This document shows positions 24,831-33,244 of a stretch of DNA of 64,000 nt, in pieces (within the stretch, counting starts at the first letter, position 1; each line of letters starts with the position of its first letter). The notes under the pieces were generated by a model. That model made no database searches. It saw only the letters and a program-made list of their open reading frames with translations, and had not been told where the DNA came from. The DNA lies in the NCBI GenBank assembly GCA_963726775.1, contig CAVSDL010000001.1:1178001-1242000 (forward strand), written 5' to 3'. The DNA comes from CAIWHR01 sp963726775. GTDB taxonomy: Bacteria; Pseudomonadota; Gammaproteobacteria; Burkholderiales; Casimicrobiaceae. The position numbers and the translations under genes are program-made.

Positions 24831-25484
24831 GTGGCCATCGACACTATCGAGGTGCGGGCGCCGGCCTTGATCCGTTCCCTGGGCCGCACCGATTACGATT
24901 CGACGTGGCGGACGATGCAGGCGTTCACGGCGGCACGAGCGTCCGACACGCGGGACGAGATCTGGCTGACCGAGCACGCGCCGGTGTACACGCTCGGACT
25001 CGCAGGCCGGCGCGAGCACCTTCTGCGCGACAACGGAATTCCGGCGATCAAGGTCGATCGCGGCGGTCAGATCACCTACCACGGCCCCGGGCAGCTCGTC
25101 GCCTACGTGCTGTTCGACCTCAGACGGCACCGGCTCGGGATCCGTAGCATGGTCCGGAAGATCGAGGCGAGCGTGATACAATGGCTTGATTCAATGAAGA
25201 TTTCTTCCTACGGAAAGCCGTCAGCCCCGGGCGTCTATGTCATGGTCGGCGGGGTCGAGGCCAAGATCGCCGCCCTGGGTCTCAAAGTGCGCAACGGCTG
25301 CACCTATCACGGCGTTGCGGTCAACGTGGCGATGGATCTGCGCCCGTTCGCCGATATCGACCCGTGCGGCTACCGCGGACTTGCGGTAACGCAGCTTGCC
25401 GATCTCGGTATCGTGCGCACGGTCGATGAGGCGGGCGTCGCGCTGGCACCGATGCTCGCGGCGCACCTCGCCGGAATGGCATGA
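24831..25484 (+). CDS. lipB: Lipoyl(octanoyl) transferase
   Basis: A 217-residue enzyme that moves octanoate from acyl carrier protein to the lysine of lipoyl domains such as GcvH and 2-oxoacid dehydrogenase E2. RGGQITYHGPGQLVAY is the signature block; the catalytic pair is K145 in GVEAKIAALG and C157 in RNGCTYHGVAVNV. Start GTG 24831; GTG 24825, overlapping the DUF493 stop, is also possible. It overlaps lipA by four bases (ATGA), indicating translational coupling. Confidence 0.95.
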   Translation: MAIDTIEVRAPALIRSLGRTDYDSTWRTMQAFTAARASDTRDEIWLTEHAPVYTLGLAGRREHLLRDNGIPAIKVDRGGQITYHGPGQLVAYVLFDLRRHRLGIRSMVRKIEASVIQWLDSMKISSYGKPSAPGVYVMVGGVEAKIAALGLKVRNGCTYHGVAVNVAMDLRPFADIDPCGYRGLAVTQLADLGIVRTVDEAGVALAPMLAAHLAGMA

Positions 25485-26479
25485 CCGCCGACCTCGATCG
25501 CCCTGTCTCACCTGCGCCCGATGCGTTGCCGTCGACGGCTGCCGGCGTCAAGCACACGGGCGCCTCGAAAACCGCGCGCATCCCGATCAAGGTCGTTGCG
25601 GCCGAGCGCCTGAAAAAGCCGGAATGGATTCGCGTCCGCGCCTCGTCGTCGCCGCGCTTCAACGAGGTCAAGAGGATCCTGCGCGAGCACGACCTGCATA
25701 CGGTGTGCGAGGAGGCGTCCTGCCCGAACATCGGCGAATGCTTCGGCAAGGGCACCGCGACGTTCATGATCATGGGCGACATCTGCACGCGTCGCTGCCC
25801 GTTCTGCGACGTCGGTCACGGCCGGCCGCTGCCACTCGATGCGGCGGAACCCGCGAATCTCGCCGCAACCATCGCCGCGCTCAGGCTCTCCTACGTGGTG
25901 ATCACCAGCGTCGATCGCGACGACCTGCGCGACGGCGGCGCACAGCACTTCGTCGATTGCATTCGCGCGGTGCGCGAGCGATCGCCGGCGACCCGGATCG
26001 AAACGCTCGTCCCCGATTTCCGTGGCCGCGCCGAGCGGGCGCTGGAAGTTCTGGCGCAGGCGCCGCCCGACGTGATGAACCACAACCTCGAGACCGTGCC
26101 GCGGCTCTACAAGCGGGCGCGCCCCGGCTCGGATTACGCGCACTCGCTGCGCCTGCTGCGGGATTTCAAGAGGCGCTTTCCCGGCATTCCGACCAAGTCG
26201 GGCCTGATGGTGGGCCTTGGCGAGACGGACGACGAGATCCTCGACGCGATGCGCGACATGCACGGGCACGGCATCGAAATGCTGACGATTGGCCAGTACC
26301 TGCAGCCGACCGCCGGACACCTGCCGGTGCTGCGCTACGTGCACCCGGACACTTTCGCGATGTTCGAGCGCGAGGCCCACGCGATCGGCTTCCGGCACGC
26401 CGCGGTCGGCGCGCTGGTGCGATCGTCGTATCATGCCGACCGGCAGGCCGAACGCGTGCTTGCGGAGCACCCTCGCTGA
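25481..26479 (+). CDS. lipA: Lipoyl synthase (radical SAM)
   Basis: A 332-residue enzyme inserting two sulfurs into protein-bound octanoyl groups. The auxiliary cluster cysteines are in CEEASCPNIGEC; the radical SAM cluster is CTRRCPFC; the C-terminal RSSYHA serine motif that ligates the auxiliary cluster is present. It directly follows lipB with ATGA overlap and converges with mltA, whose stop lies 48 bases further. Together with LipB it supports GcvH function. Confidence 0.97.
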   Translation: MTADLDRPVSPAPDALPSTAAGVKHTGASKTARIPIKVVAAERLKKPEWIRVRASSSPRFNEVKRILREHDLHTVCEEASCPNIGECFGKGTATFMIMGDICTRRCPFCDVGHGRPLPLDAAEPANLAATIAALRLSYVVITSVDRDDLRDGGAQHFVDCIRAVRERSPATRIETLVPDFRGRAERALEVLAQAPPDVMNHNLETVPRLYKRARPGSDYAHSLRLLRDFKRRFPGIPTKSGLMVGLGETDDEILDAMRDMHGHGIEMLTIGQYLQPTAGHLPVLRYVHPDTFAMFEREAHAIGFRHAAVGALVRSSYHADRQAERVLAEHPR

Positions 26480-26527
26480 CCGGCGCCCCTGCCGGGGCCC
26501 CGGCTACGCTCGTGGCATCGCACGACG

Positions 26528-27790
26528 TCACGGCTTCGACCCGCTAGCGCTTCCCGGCGCGGGCGCGCCTTTCGGCCACAGCAACCACATCCGTCCTTCC
26601 TGCTTCATCCGCCCGGCCTCGCGCCCCGCCGCGTCGCCGAAGCCCCAGAAAAAATCGGCACGTACGGCGCCGCGGATCGCGCCGCCGGTGTCCTGCGCAA
26701 GCATGAGCCGGTTGAGCGGTTGGCTCGAAAGCGGGAACGTTGCGGCGAGGAAAATCGGCGCGCCGAGCGGTATCGACCGCGTATCCACCGCCAGCGTCCG
26801 GCCGGCCGCCAGAGGTACGCCAAGAGTGCCGATCGGTCCGTCGATCGCCGCTTCGAGCGTCCCAGGCTCCGGCGCGGCCACTTCCCGAAAGAACACGTAG
26901 CTCGGATTCTCGTCGAGCAGCGCGGCGAGTTTGTCCGGATTGCGCCGTCCCCAGTCCCGTATTCCCTGCATCGACGCGCGTTCCAGGGCAATCTCGCCCC
27001 GATCTATCAGCACGCGGCCGATCGAGCGGTACGGGTGTCCGTTCTGATCGGCATAGCCGACGCGCACGATGCTGCCATCGGCAAGCCCGATGCGCCCGGA
27101 GCCCTGGATCTGCAGGAAGAAAGCCTCCACGGGATCCTCGACGTAGACAAGCGCCCTGTCGCCCAAGGGTGCCTTGCCGCGCTCGATATCGGCGCGTGAC
27201 CAGTAGGGCATCACCTTCCTGCCATAGACGCGGCCGCGCACACGCTTGTCCTTGAGTTCCGGATAGAGTTCGCCGAGCTCGATCGTCAGCAGATCGTTGG
27301 GGGGCGCGTACAGCGGAACCGCGAAGCGGGGGCTCTTGGTCCGGCTGCCGGCCAACAGCGGTTCGTAGTATCCGGTGATCGTTCCGGTCTCGCGGCCATC
27401 GGCGGCGGTTACCTGATATGGGCTAAAATGCTCCTCGAAGTACGCGCGGATGGACGTGGCATCGCGTGCGTCGATGATGCCGGCTGCGGCGCACACCGGG
27501 CCCCACAGCTCGCGTGTCGCGGCGTCGGGTTTGACGAGTGCGGCGCAGCCGACGCGGAATGCCGGCCACGCGTCCTGCACGCGATCGTCGTTCCAGCCGG
27601 GGAGCGCGCCATACGTCACCGGACGGTACGCCGCGGGGAGCGAGGGAGCCGGTGGCGCGATCGGCGCCGTTGTTACCGTCGGGAGGGGCGCCGGCGGCGC
27701 GGTGACGCAGCCGGCGACGAGTGCCGCGAGCCCCGCCGTCACGAATCCGCGCGACACACCGCGTCGCCGGCGAAGGGGACCCCCAACCAT
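26528..27790 (-). CDS. mltA: Membrane-bound lytic murein transglycosylase A (lipoprotein)
   Basis: A 420-residue outer-membrane lipoprotein that cleaves peptidoglycan glycan strands with formation of 1,6-anhydroMurNAc. The lipoprotein signal ends in LAALVAGC (residues about 21-28). Family blocks: GTITGYYEPLLAGSR, VEAFFLQIQGSGRI, GYADQNGHPYRSIGR and the catalytic-Asp C-terminal 3D domain LMLAQDTGGAIRGAVRADFFWG. Start at 27790 chosen because the signal peptide begins there; the longer frame to 28027 is not coding-like. Its start codon overlaps head-to-head with that of a small plus-strand ORF. Confidence 0.95.
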   Translation of the reverse strand: MVGGPLRRRRGVSRGFVTAGLAALVAGCVTAPPAPLPTVTTAPIAPPAPSLPAAYRPVTYGALPGWNDDRVQDAWPAFRVGCAALVKPDAATRELWGPVCAAAGIIDARDATSIRAYFEEHFSPYQVTAADGRETGTITGYYEPLLAGSRTKSPRFAVPLYAPPNDLLTIELGELYPELKDKRVRGRVYGRKVMPYWSRADIERGKAPLGDRALVYVEDPVEAFFLQIQGSGRIGLADGSIVRVGYADQNGHPYRSIGRVLIDRGEIALERASMQGIRDWGRRNPDKLAALLDENPSYVFFREVAAPEPGTLEAAIDGPIGTLGVPLAAGRTLAVDTRSIPLGAPIFLAATFPLSSQPLNRLMLAQDTGGAIRGAVRADFFWGFGDAAGREAGRMKQEGRMWLLWPKGAPAPGSASGSKP

Positions 27791-27902
27791 GGGCTGGTTT
27801 TTCGCAGAAGTACTGGTCGCGCTTGTCATCGCCGTCGTCATCGTCTGGTGGACCCTCGGGCCGAAGGCGCGCACGCCGCCCCGTGACGGCGATGGTCGCT
27901 GA
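27789..27902 (+). CDS. Putative 37-residue single-pass membrane protein
   Basis: Too short for routine gene finding: an ATG at 27789 opens a frame encoding MGWFFAEVLVALVIAVVIVW, then WTLGP and a basic tail. One membrane helix covers most of it. GAAGGGGA lies 10 bases upstream. The start codon shares bases with the mltA start on the opposite strand (CATG). Small proteins of this kind (short hydrophobic helix ending WWTLP) seem familiar near mltA in other betaproteobacteria, but I cannot confirm that here. Function is unknown. Confidence 0.45.
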   Translation: MGWFFAEVLVALVIAVVIVWWTLGPKARTPPRDGDGR

Positions 27903-28078
27903 CGTACAGCACCGCTTCGTTCGACGGCGAGGGACCTTCGGCATTTGCAAGCGGGAGGGCGCCGTGCACGGACGAGACGCGGGCGGATGCCATGGCGAAA
28001 CCGGAGCCACCTCCCGGCAAACACCACACCGCCATCGATTCTATGGGTAGCCGCGAGCGGATGGAGGTCGACTACGGG

Positions 28079-28462
28079 CTAATGCAGCACGCGCGGCACG
28101 GAGAGCGTGAAGGGCAGGATAGGTGCGTCGAAGGCCCGCCCGTCCTCGGCGACCATCTGGTAGCTGCCGCGCATGGTGCCCACCGGTGTCGCCAAATGGG
28201 TGCCGCTCGTGTACTCGAAGCTGTCACCGGGTTTCAGCAGCGGCTGCTGGCCGACGACCCCCAGCCCCTTCACCTCCTGGACGTGGTGGTCGCCATCGGT
28301 GATGATCCAGTGGCGGCTGATGAGCTGCGCCGCGACGGACCCGGTATTGGTGACCGTGATCGTGTAGGCAAATACGTACTCGCTGCGCGACGGATCGGAC
28401 TGATCGGCGATGTAGGCCGCGTTCACCGCGATCGTGATGTCGTACTTGCTCGTTTCGGCCAT
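28079..28462 (-). CDS. apaG: ApaG (DUF525) protein
   Basis: A 127-residue fibronectin-III-like protein. Family features are the early YDITIAVNAAYI strand, YVFAYTITVTNTG, ISRHWIITDGD and GTMRGSYQMVAEDG. ApaG is widespread, binds divalent cations and perhaps nucleotides, and its role is unresolved; in E. coli it is tied to apaH/ksgA, in betaproteobacteria it often lies beside rpe as here. Divergent from rpe with 40 bases between the starts. Confidence 0.95.
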   Translation of the reverse strand: MAETSKYDITIAVNAAYIADQSDPSRSEYVFAYTITVTNTGSVAAQLISRHWIITDGDHHVQEVKGLGVVGQQPLLKPGDSFEYTSGTHLATPVGTMRGSYQMVAEDGRAFDAPILPFTLSVPRVLH

Positions 28463-28502
28463 GGTTCAAGCCCCTGCTCATTCCCCGATCGATTATAACG
28501 CC

Positions 28503-29183
28503 ATGCCCGACTACCGAATCGCTCCGTCGCTCCTGTCCGCCGATTTCGCCCGTCTCGGCGACGAAGTGAGGGCCGTCGTCGCCGCAGGCGCCGACCTGAT
28601 CCACTTCGATGTGATGGACAACCATTACGTTCCCAACCTGACGATCGGGCCACTGATCTGCGAGGCGCTGAAGCCGCATGCGACGGTGCCGATCGACGTC
28701 CACCTGATGGTGAAGCCGGTGGACCGGATCGTCCCCGATTTTGCGAAAGCGGGCGCGTCGATCGTCAGCTTCCATCCCGAGGCCTCGGAGCACGTTGACC
28801 GCACTATCGGTCTCATTCGCGATTGCGGGTGCAAGGCCGGACTCGCGTTCAATCCGGCGACGCCGCTCGATTGGCTCGATCACACGCTCGACAAACTCGA
28901 CCTCGTGCTGATCATGTCGGTGAATCCCGGCTTCGGCGGGCAATCATTCATCCCCCAGGCGCTCGAGAAGCTGAAGGCCGTGCGGGCCCGCATCGACCAG
29001 GCTCAGCAGCGCAGCGGGCGGCCGATCCTGCTCGAGATCGACGGCGGGGTGAAGGCCGACAACATCGGCGCGATTGCGAAGGCCGGCGCCGACACCTTCG
29101 TTGCAGGTTCGGCGATCTTCGGGGCGAGCGACTACGCATTGGTGATCGCGAAGATGCGGGCCGAATTGGCGAAGGCCGCGTAA
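28503..29183 (+). CDS. rpe: Ribulose-phosphate 3-epimerase
   Basis: A 226-residue TIM-barrel enzyme interconverting ribulose 5-phosphate and xylulose 5-phosphate. APSLLSADFARLGDEV at the start, HFDVMDNHYVPNLTIGP, DVHLMV, MSVNPGFGGQ and EIDGGVK are the metal- and phosphate-binding blocks. Start ATG 28503 is chosen over 28467 because similarity begins at MPDYRIAPS. First gene of an apparent rpe-gph-trp transcription unit. Confidence 0.96.
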   Translation: MPDYRIAPSLLSADFARLGDEVRAVVAAGADLIHFDVMDNHYVPNLTIGPLICEALKPHATVPIDVHLMVKPVDRIVPDFAKAGASIVSFHPEASEHVDRTIGLIRDCGCKAGLAFNPATPLDWLDHTLDKLDLVLIMSVNPGFGGQSFIPQALEKLKAVRARIDQAQQRSGRPILLEIDGGVKADNIGAIAKAGADTFVAGSAIFGASDYALVIAKMRAELAKAA

Positions 29184-29195
29184 GGCGGAGACCGC

Positions 29196-29924
29196 GTGGA
29201 CGTCTCCCCGGCCCGGCCGGCCGTTCGGCACTTCGACGTCAGCGCCATCGCCTTCGACCTCGACGGCACGCTGCTCGATACGATCCACGACTTGGCCGCG
29301 GCGGTGAACGCCATGCTCGCCGAGCTCGGCCACGCGCCATTGCCGAAGGACGCCATCCGCGTGCTCGTCGGCAAGGGAATCGCGAATCTCGTGCGCCGTG
29401 CGCTGGCGCGCGCCGCCGGCATTTCACCCGCGGCGATCGATGACGCCGAGGTCGAGGATGCGCTTGCCCGCTACCAGGTGCATTACACGGCGCTTCTCGG
29501 CCACGAGACGAAGATCTTTCCGGGCATGATCGAGGGTCTCGAAAGGCTTATTGCGATGGGATTCCCCCTCGCCGTCGTGACCAACAAGGCGACGCGCTTT
29601 GTCCATCCGCACCTCGAGCGCGCGGGCATAGGGCGGTACTTCACGATGATCGTCGGAGGGGATGACCTTCCGGCAAGGAAGCCCGACCCGGCGCAACTCG
29701 TGCACGTGGCCACCGCGTTGGGCGTGCCACTCGACCGGCTGCTGATGGTCGGCGACTCCGGCAACGATGCAATGGCAGCGCGCGCGGCGGGCTGTCCGGT
29801 GCTGATCGTCCCCTACGGCTACAACGAGGGCCAGCCGGTGCAGGACCTCGATGCCGATGGTATAGTCCCATCGCTGAGCGCGGTCGCCGATCGCGTCCAC
29901 TACGTTGCCGCCGTCCTTCCATGA
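29196..29924 (+). CDS. gph: Phosphoglycolate phosphatase (HAD superfamily)
   Basis: A 242-residue HAD phosphatase that detoxifies 2-phosphoglycolate. Motif I is DLDGTLLDT (Asp nucleophile near residue 21), motif II VVTNK, motif III/IV KPDP and MVGDSGNDAMAA. Start GTG 29196 with GGCGGAG upstream. Its last codon and stop overlap a Trp-rich leader ORF (ATGA at 29921-29924) that precedes trpE. Confidence 0.94.
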   Translation: MDVSPARPAVRHFDVSAIAFDLDGTLLDTIHDLAAAVNAMLAELGHAPLPKDAIRVLVGKGIANLVRRALARAAGISPAAIDDAEVEDALARYQVHYTALLGHETKIFPGMIEGLERLIAMGFPLAVVTNKATRFVHPHLERAGIGRYFTMIVGGDDLPARKPDPAQLVHVATALGVPLDRLLMVGDSGNDAMAARAAGCPVLIVPYGYNEGQPVQDLDADGIVPSLSAVADRVHYVAAVLP

Positions 29925-30007
29925 GCTTCGACCTCTTCAACTGCAACGGCCCGATCGCCTCGACCAGGTGGTTCCGCGCGACCGAGTGGCGCCGCTGGCG
30001 CCGCTGA
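29921..30007 (+). CDS. Putative 28-residue trp leader peptide
   Basis: Begins with the A of ATGA overlapping the gph stop and encodes MSFDLFNCNGPIAST then RWFRATEWRRWRR, stop. Three Trp codons (29969, 29987, 29996) fall within the last 12 residues, and trpE starts 72 bases after the stop. This is the composition of an attenuator leader peptide. Its Trp-codon segment is complementary to a downstream segment (see the pairing entry). No binding site is visible, so translation would rely on coupling to gph. I call it from composition and position only. Confidence 0.5.
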   Translation: MSFDLFNCNGPIASTRWFRATEWRRWRR

Positions 30008-30079
30008 TCGATCGCGCCCGCGTCGCGCGCTGCCAGCGACGCCGATCCGTTGTACCGTTGAAGCCACCGTTGAAGCGCC
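29988..30079 (+). promoter_or_regulatory. trpE leader: Possible trp leader RNA switch between the leader ORF and trpE
   Basis: Segment A (29988-30003, GGCGCCGCTGGCGCCG, the Trp-codon region) can pair with segment C (30028-30043, CGCTGCCAGCGACGCC) at 14 of 16 positions. Segment C alternatively forms a 7-bp hairpin with segment B (30020-30026 with 30036-30042). A ribosome stalled at the Trp codons would cover A and free C. No U-run follows, so a classic terminator is absent; control of trpE translation or Rho access is more likely. Two copies of ACCGTTGAAGC (30054-30064 and 30066-30076) sit just before trpE. Confidence 0.4.
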
Positions 30080-31558
30080 ATGACCGAAGCCGAATTCCAC
30101 AGCCTCGCCGCGCGGGGATTTAACCGCATACCTCTCGTCCTCGAGACGTTCGCGGACCTCGATACCCCGCTGTCGCTGTACGTCAAGCTGGCGAACGAGA
30201 AGTACACGTTCCTGCTCGAGTCCGTCGTCGGCGGCGAGCGCTTCGGACGCTACTCGTTCATCGGGCTTTCCGCGAGGATTCGCATTCGGGCCCGCGGCAC
30301 CGCGATCGAGGTCGAGGACGACGGAACGATCGTCGAGCGGCACCAGGGCGACCCGCTGGAATTTGCCGGCGCCTTCCTGCGCCGCTATCGCGCGGCGCCG
30401 CGGTCCGGGCTGCCCCGTTTCTGCGGCGGACTCGCGGGCATATTCGGTTACGACACGGTGCGCCACATCGAGCGCAGGCTGGCGGACACGGCCCCGCCGG
30501 TCGCGCCGGGTCTTGCCAGCGTGCCGGACGTCCTGCTGCTGCTCACCGAAGAGCTTGCGGTCGTCGACAATCTTGCGGGCAAGATTTCGTTGATCGTCTA
30601 TGCCGATCCGGACGAGCCGGATGCGTACGCCACGGCGAACGAGCGATTGCAGGCGCTGCGGCGCACTCTGCGCCAGCCGGCGACGATTCCGTTGCAGACG
30701 GCCGGCGACGTCACGCAGGCCGAGAGCGAATTCGGCGCCGAAGGTTTCCAGGCCGCCGTGGCCCGCGCCAAGAGCTACATCGCCGCCGGCGACGCGATGC
30801 AGGTCGTACTGTCGCAGCGCATCCGCCGGCCGTTCACCTCGTCGCCGCTTTCGCTGTACCGCGCGCTACGGTCGCTCAACCCGTCGCCGTACATGTTCTA
30901 TTACAACCTCGACGATTTCCACGTCGTTGGCGCCTCGCCCGAAATTCTCGTCCGCAAAGAGGGTTCGACAGTCACGCTGCGCCCCATCGCCGGAACGCGG
31001 CCACGCGGCTCGACGCGGGACGCCGACGAAAGGCTCGGACAGGACCTGCTCGCCGACCCGAAGGAAATCGCCGAGCATGTGATGCTGGTCGACCTGGGCC
31101 GCAATGACGTCGGCCGCGTCGCGCAAACGGGCACCGTCAGGGTCACCGAACGCATGGCCATCGAGCGCTATTCGCACGTGATGCACATCGTCTCCAACGT
31201 CGAGGGCACGTTGAAGCCAGGCCTCACCAGCATCGACGTGCTGCGGGCATCGTTTCCGGCCGGCACGGTGAGCGGCGCGCCCAAGGTGCGCGCCATGGAG
31301 ATCATCGACGAGCTCGAGCCGTCGCGCCGCGGCGTCTACGCGGGCGCGGTCGGCTACATCAGCTTCCAGGACGACATGGACACCGCCATCGCCATACGCA
31401 CGGCGGTGGTCAAGGACGGCACCCTCTACGTCCAGGCCGGAGCCGGCATCGTCCACGACTCGGTGCCCGAGACCGAGTGGATCGAGACCCAGAACAAGGC
31501 CCGCGCGGTACTCCGCGCGGCGGACATGGTGCAGCAAGGTCTCGATGCGGAGCCCTAG
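30080..31558 (+). CDS. trpE: Anthranilate synthase component I
   Basis: A 492-residue enzyme converting chorismate to anthranilate with ammonia from TrpG. The tryptophan feedback site LLES is at FLLESVVGG near residue 46; the chorismate-binding core shows DAMQVVLSQR, NPSPYMFYY, GASPEILVR, IAGTRPRG, DPKEIAEHVMLVDLGRND and the late GYISFQDDMD...AIRT block. First gene of trpE-trpG-trpD-trpC with 3-base spacing to trpG. Confidence 0.97.
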   Translation: MTEAEFHSLAARGFNRIPLVLETFADLDTPLSLYVKLANEKYTFLLESVVGGERFGRYSFIGLSARIRIRARGTAIEVEDDGTIVERHQGDPLEFAGAFLRRYRAAPRSGLPRFCGGLAGIFGYDTVRHIERRLADTAPPVAPGLASVPDVLLLLTEELAVVDNLAGKISLIVYADPDEPDAYATANERLQALRRTLRQPATIPLQTAGDVTQAESEFGAEGFQAAVARAKSYIAAGDAMQVVLSQRIRRPFTSSPLSLYRALRSLNPSPYMFYYNLDDFHVVGASPEILVRKEGSTVTLRPIAGTRPRGSTRDADERLGQDLLADPKEIAEHVMLVDLGRNDVGRVAQTGTVRVTERMAIERYSHVMHIVSNVEGTLKPGLTSIDVLRASFPAGTVSGAPKVRAMEIIDELEPSRRGVYAGAVGYISFQDDMDTAIAIRTAVVKDGTLYVQAGAGIVHDSVPETEWIETQNKARAVLRAADMVQQGLDAEP

Positions 31559-31561
31559 GCG

Positions 31562-32131
31562 ATGCTGCTGATGATCGACAATTACGACAGCTTCACCTAT
31601 AACCTCGTCCAGTACCTGGGTGAGCTCGGTGCGGATGTCCACGTTCACCGCAACGACGCGATCACCCTGGAGCAGATCGCGGCGTGGGCGCCGTCGATGA
31701 TCGTCATTTCGCCGGGACCCTGCACCCCGAACGAAGCAGGCATATCGGTGCCGCTGATTCGGCGCTTCGCGGGACACATTCCGATCCTCGGCGTCTGTCT
31801 CGGCCACCAGGCGATCGGGCAGGCATTCGGCGGCCGCATCGTGCGCGCGGCGCGGGTCATGCATGGCAAACTGTCACCGGTGACGCACGACGGCCGCGGC
31901 GTGTTCACGCACCTGCCGTCGCCGCTGACGGCAACGCGCTACCATTCGCTGGCGATCGAACGCCAGACGATGCCCGAGTGCCTCGAAGTGTCGGCTACCG
32001 CGGGCGATGGCGAGATCATGGGCGTGCGCCACCGCGAATGGGCGGTCGAGGGCGTGCAATTCCACCCGGAGGCGATTCTTACCGAGAACGGCCACGCGCT
32101 GCTCAGGAACTTCCTCGACGGGAAGCGCTGA
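31562..32131 (+). CDS. trpG: Anthranilate synthase component II (glutamine amidotransferase)
   Basis: A 189-residue class I glutamine amidotransferase delivering ammonia to TrpE. It begins LLMIDNYDSFTYNLVQYL; the nucleophile Cys is in ILGVCLGHQAIGQAFGG, and His-Glu of the triad in GVQFHPEAIL. It may also serve para-aminobenzoate synthase, as TrpG proteins of this length often do when no separate pabA exists, but that cannot be tested here. Confidence 0.96.
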   Translation: MLLMIDNYDSFTYNLVQYLGELGADVHVHRNDAITLEQIAAWAPSMIVISPGPCTPNEAGISVPLIRRFAGHIPILGVCLGHQAIGQAFGGRIVRAARVMHGKLSPVTHDGRGVFTHLPSPLTATRYHSLAIERQTMPECLEVSATAGDGEIMGVRHREWAVEGVQFHPEAILTENGHALLRNFLDGKR

Positions 32132-32189
32132 CGCCGCGCGCGGGCGAGTGCGACGAAACTCACGAATAACCGAGCCTCCAGGAGCTGCC

Positions 32190-33230
32190 ATGCCCATCAC
32201 CGTGCAGGAAGCGCTGCAACGCACGATCGAACACCGCGAGATCTTTCCCGACGAGATGCTGTCGATCATGCGCCGGCTGATGAGCGGCGAGGTGACGCCG
32301 GTGATGATCGCCGCACTCACCGTCGGATTGCGCGTCAAGAAGGAAACGGTCGGCGAGATCGCCGCCGCCGCCGAGGTGATGCGGGAGTTCGCGACCAAGG
32401 TCGAGGTTCCGGACCGCGAGCACCTCGTCGACATCGTCGGTACCGGCGGCGATGCGTCGCATACGTTCAACATCTCGACCGCATCGATGTTCGTCGCCGC
32501 GGCCGCCGGCGCCCGCGTCGCCAAGCACGGGGGGCGGTCGGTATCGTCGAAGTCCGGCAGCGCCGACGTGCTGGAGGCGCTTGGCGCCAACATCATGTTG
32601 AAGCCCGATGCCGTCGCCCAGTCGATCATGGAGACGGGCATCGGCTTCATGTTTGCGCCGTCGCACCATAGCGCCATGAAGCACGCGGCGCCCGTGCGCA
32701 AGGAGCTCGGCGTGCGCACGATCTTCAACATCCTCGGTCCGCTCACCAATCCCGCCGGCGCGAAAAACCAGCTGCTCGGCGTGTTCCACCCGGACCTGGT
32801 CGGCATTCAGGTGCGGGTGCTGCAGCGCCTCGGCAGCAAGCACGTGCTGGTCGTTTACGGGAAGGATGGCATGGACGAAGTGTCGCTCGGCGCCGCGACG
32901 ATGGTCGGCGAGCTCAAGGACGGCGAAGTCCGGGAGTACGAGATTCATCCGGAAGACTTCGGCCTGTCCATGAAATCCAATCGCGGGCTCAAGGTTGCCG
33001 ACGCGATCGAATCGAAGGAAATGGTGGTGGAAGCGCTATCCGGCACCGAAGGAACCCCGCGCGAGATCGTCACGCTGAACGCGGGTGCAGCACTCTACGC
33101 GGCCGACGTCGCGGGCTCGATCGCAGAGGGCATCGAGCGGGCAAGAGCGGCCATTGTGTCCGGCGCGGCGCGGAAAAAGCTGGCGCAGTTTGTCGCGCTG
33201 ACCCAAAAGCTCGGCGCGACAGGCGGTTGA
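32190..33230 (+). CDS. trpD: Anthranilate phosphoribosyltransferase
   Basis: A 346-residue enzyme joining anthranilate to phosphoribosyl pyrophosphate. The PRPP loop is DIVGTGGDASHTFNISTAS; KHGGRSVSSKSGSADVLEALG and the later NILGPLTNPAG follow the family. CAGGAGCTGCC precedes the ATG. 58 bases separate it from trpG, and its stop overlaps the open frame of trpC. Confidence 0.97.
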   Translation: MPITVQEALQRTIEHREIFPDEMLSIMRRLMSGEVTPVMIAALTVGLRVKKETVGEIAAAAEVMREFATKVEVPDREHLVDIVGTGGDASHTFNISTASMFVAAAAGARVAKHGGRSVSSKSGSADVLEALGANIMLKPDAVAQSIMETGIGFMFAPSHHSAMKHAAPVRKELGVRTIFNILGPLTNPAGAKNQLLGVFHPDLVGIQVRVLQRLGSKHVLVVYGKDGMDEVSLGAATMVGELKDGEVREYEIHPEDFGLSMKSNRGLKVADAIESKEMVVEALSGTEGTPREIVTLNAGAALYAADVAGSIAEGIERARAAIVSGAARKKLAQFVALTQKLGATGG

Positions 33231-33244
33231 GCCTCCGATTGCCG

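Noticed and set aside
30008..30079. Classical intrinsic trp attenuator terminator
   Set aside because: The hairpin at 30020-30042 is not followed by a U-run.
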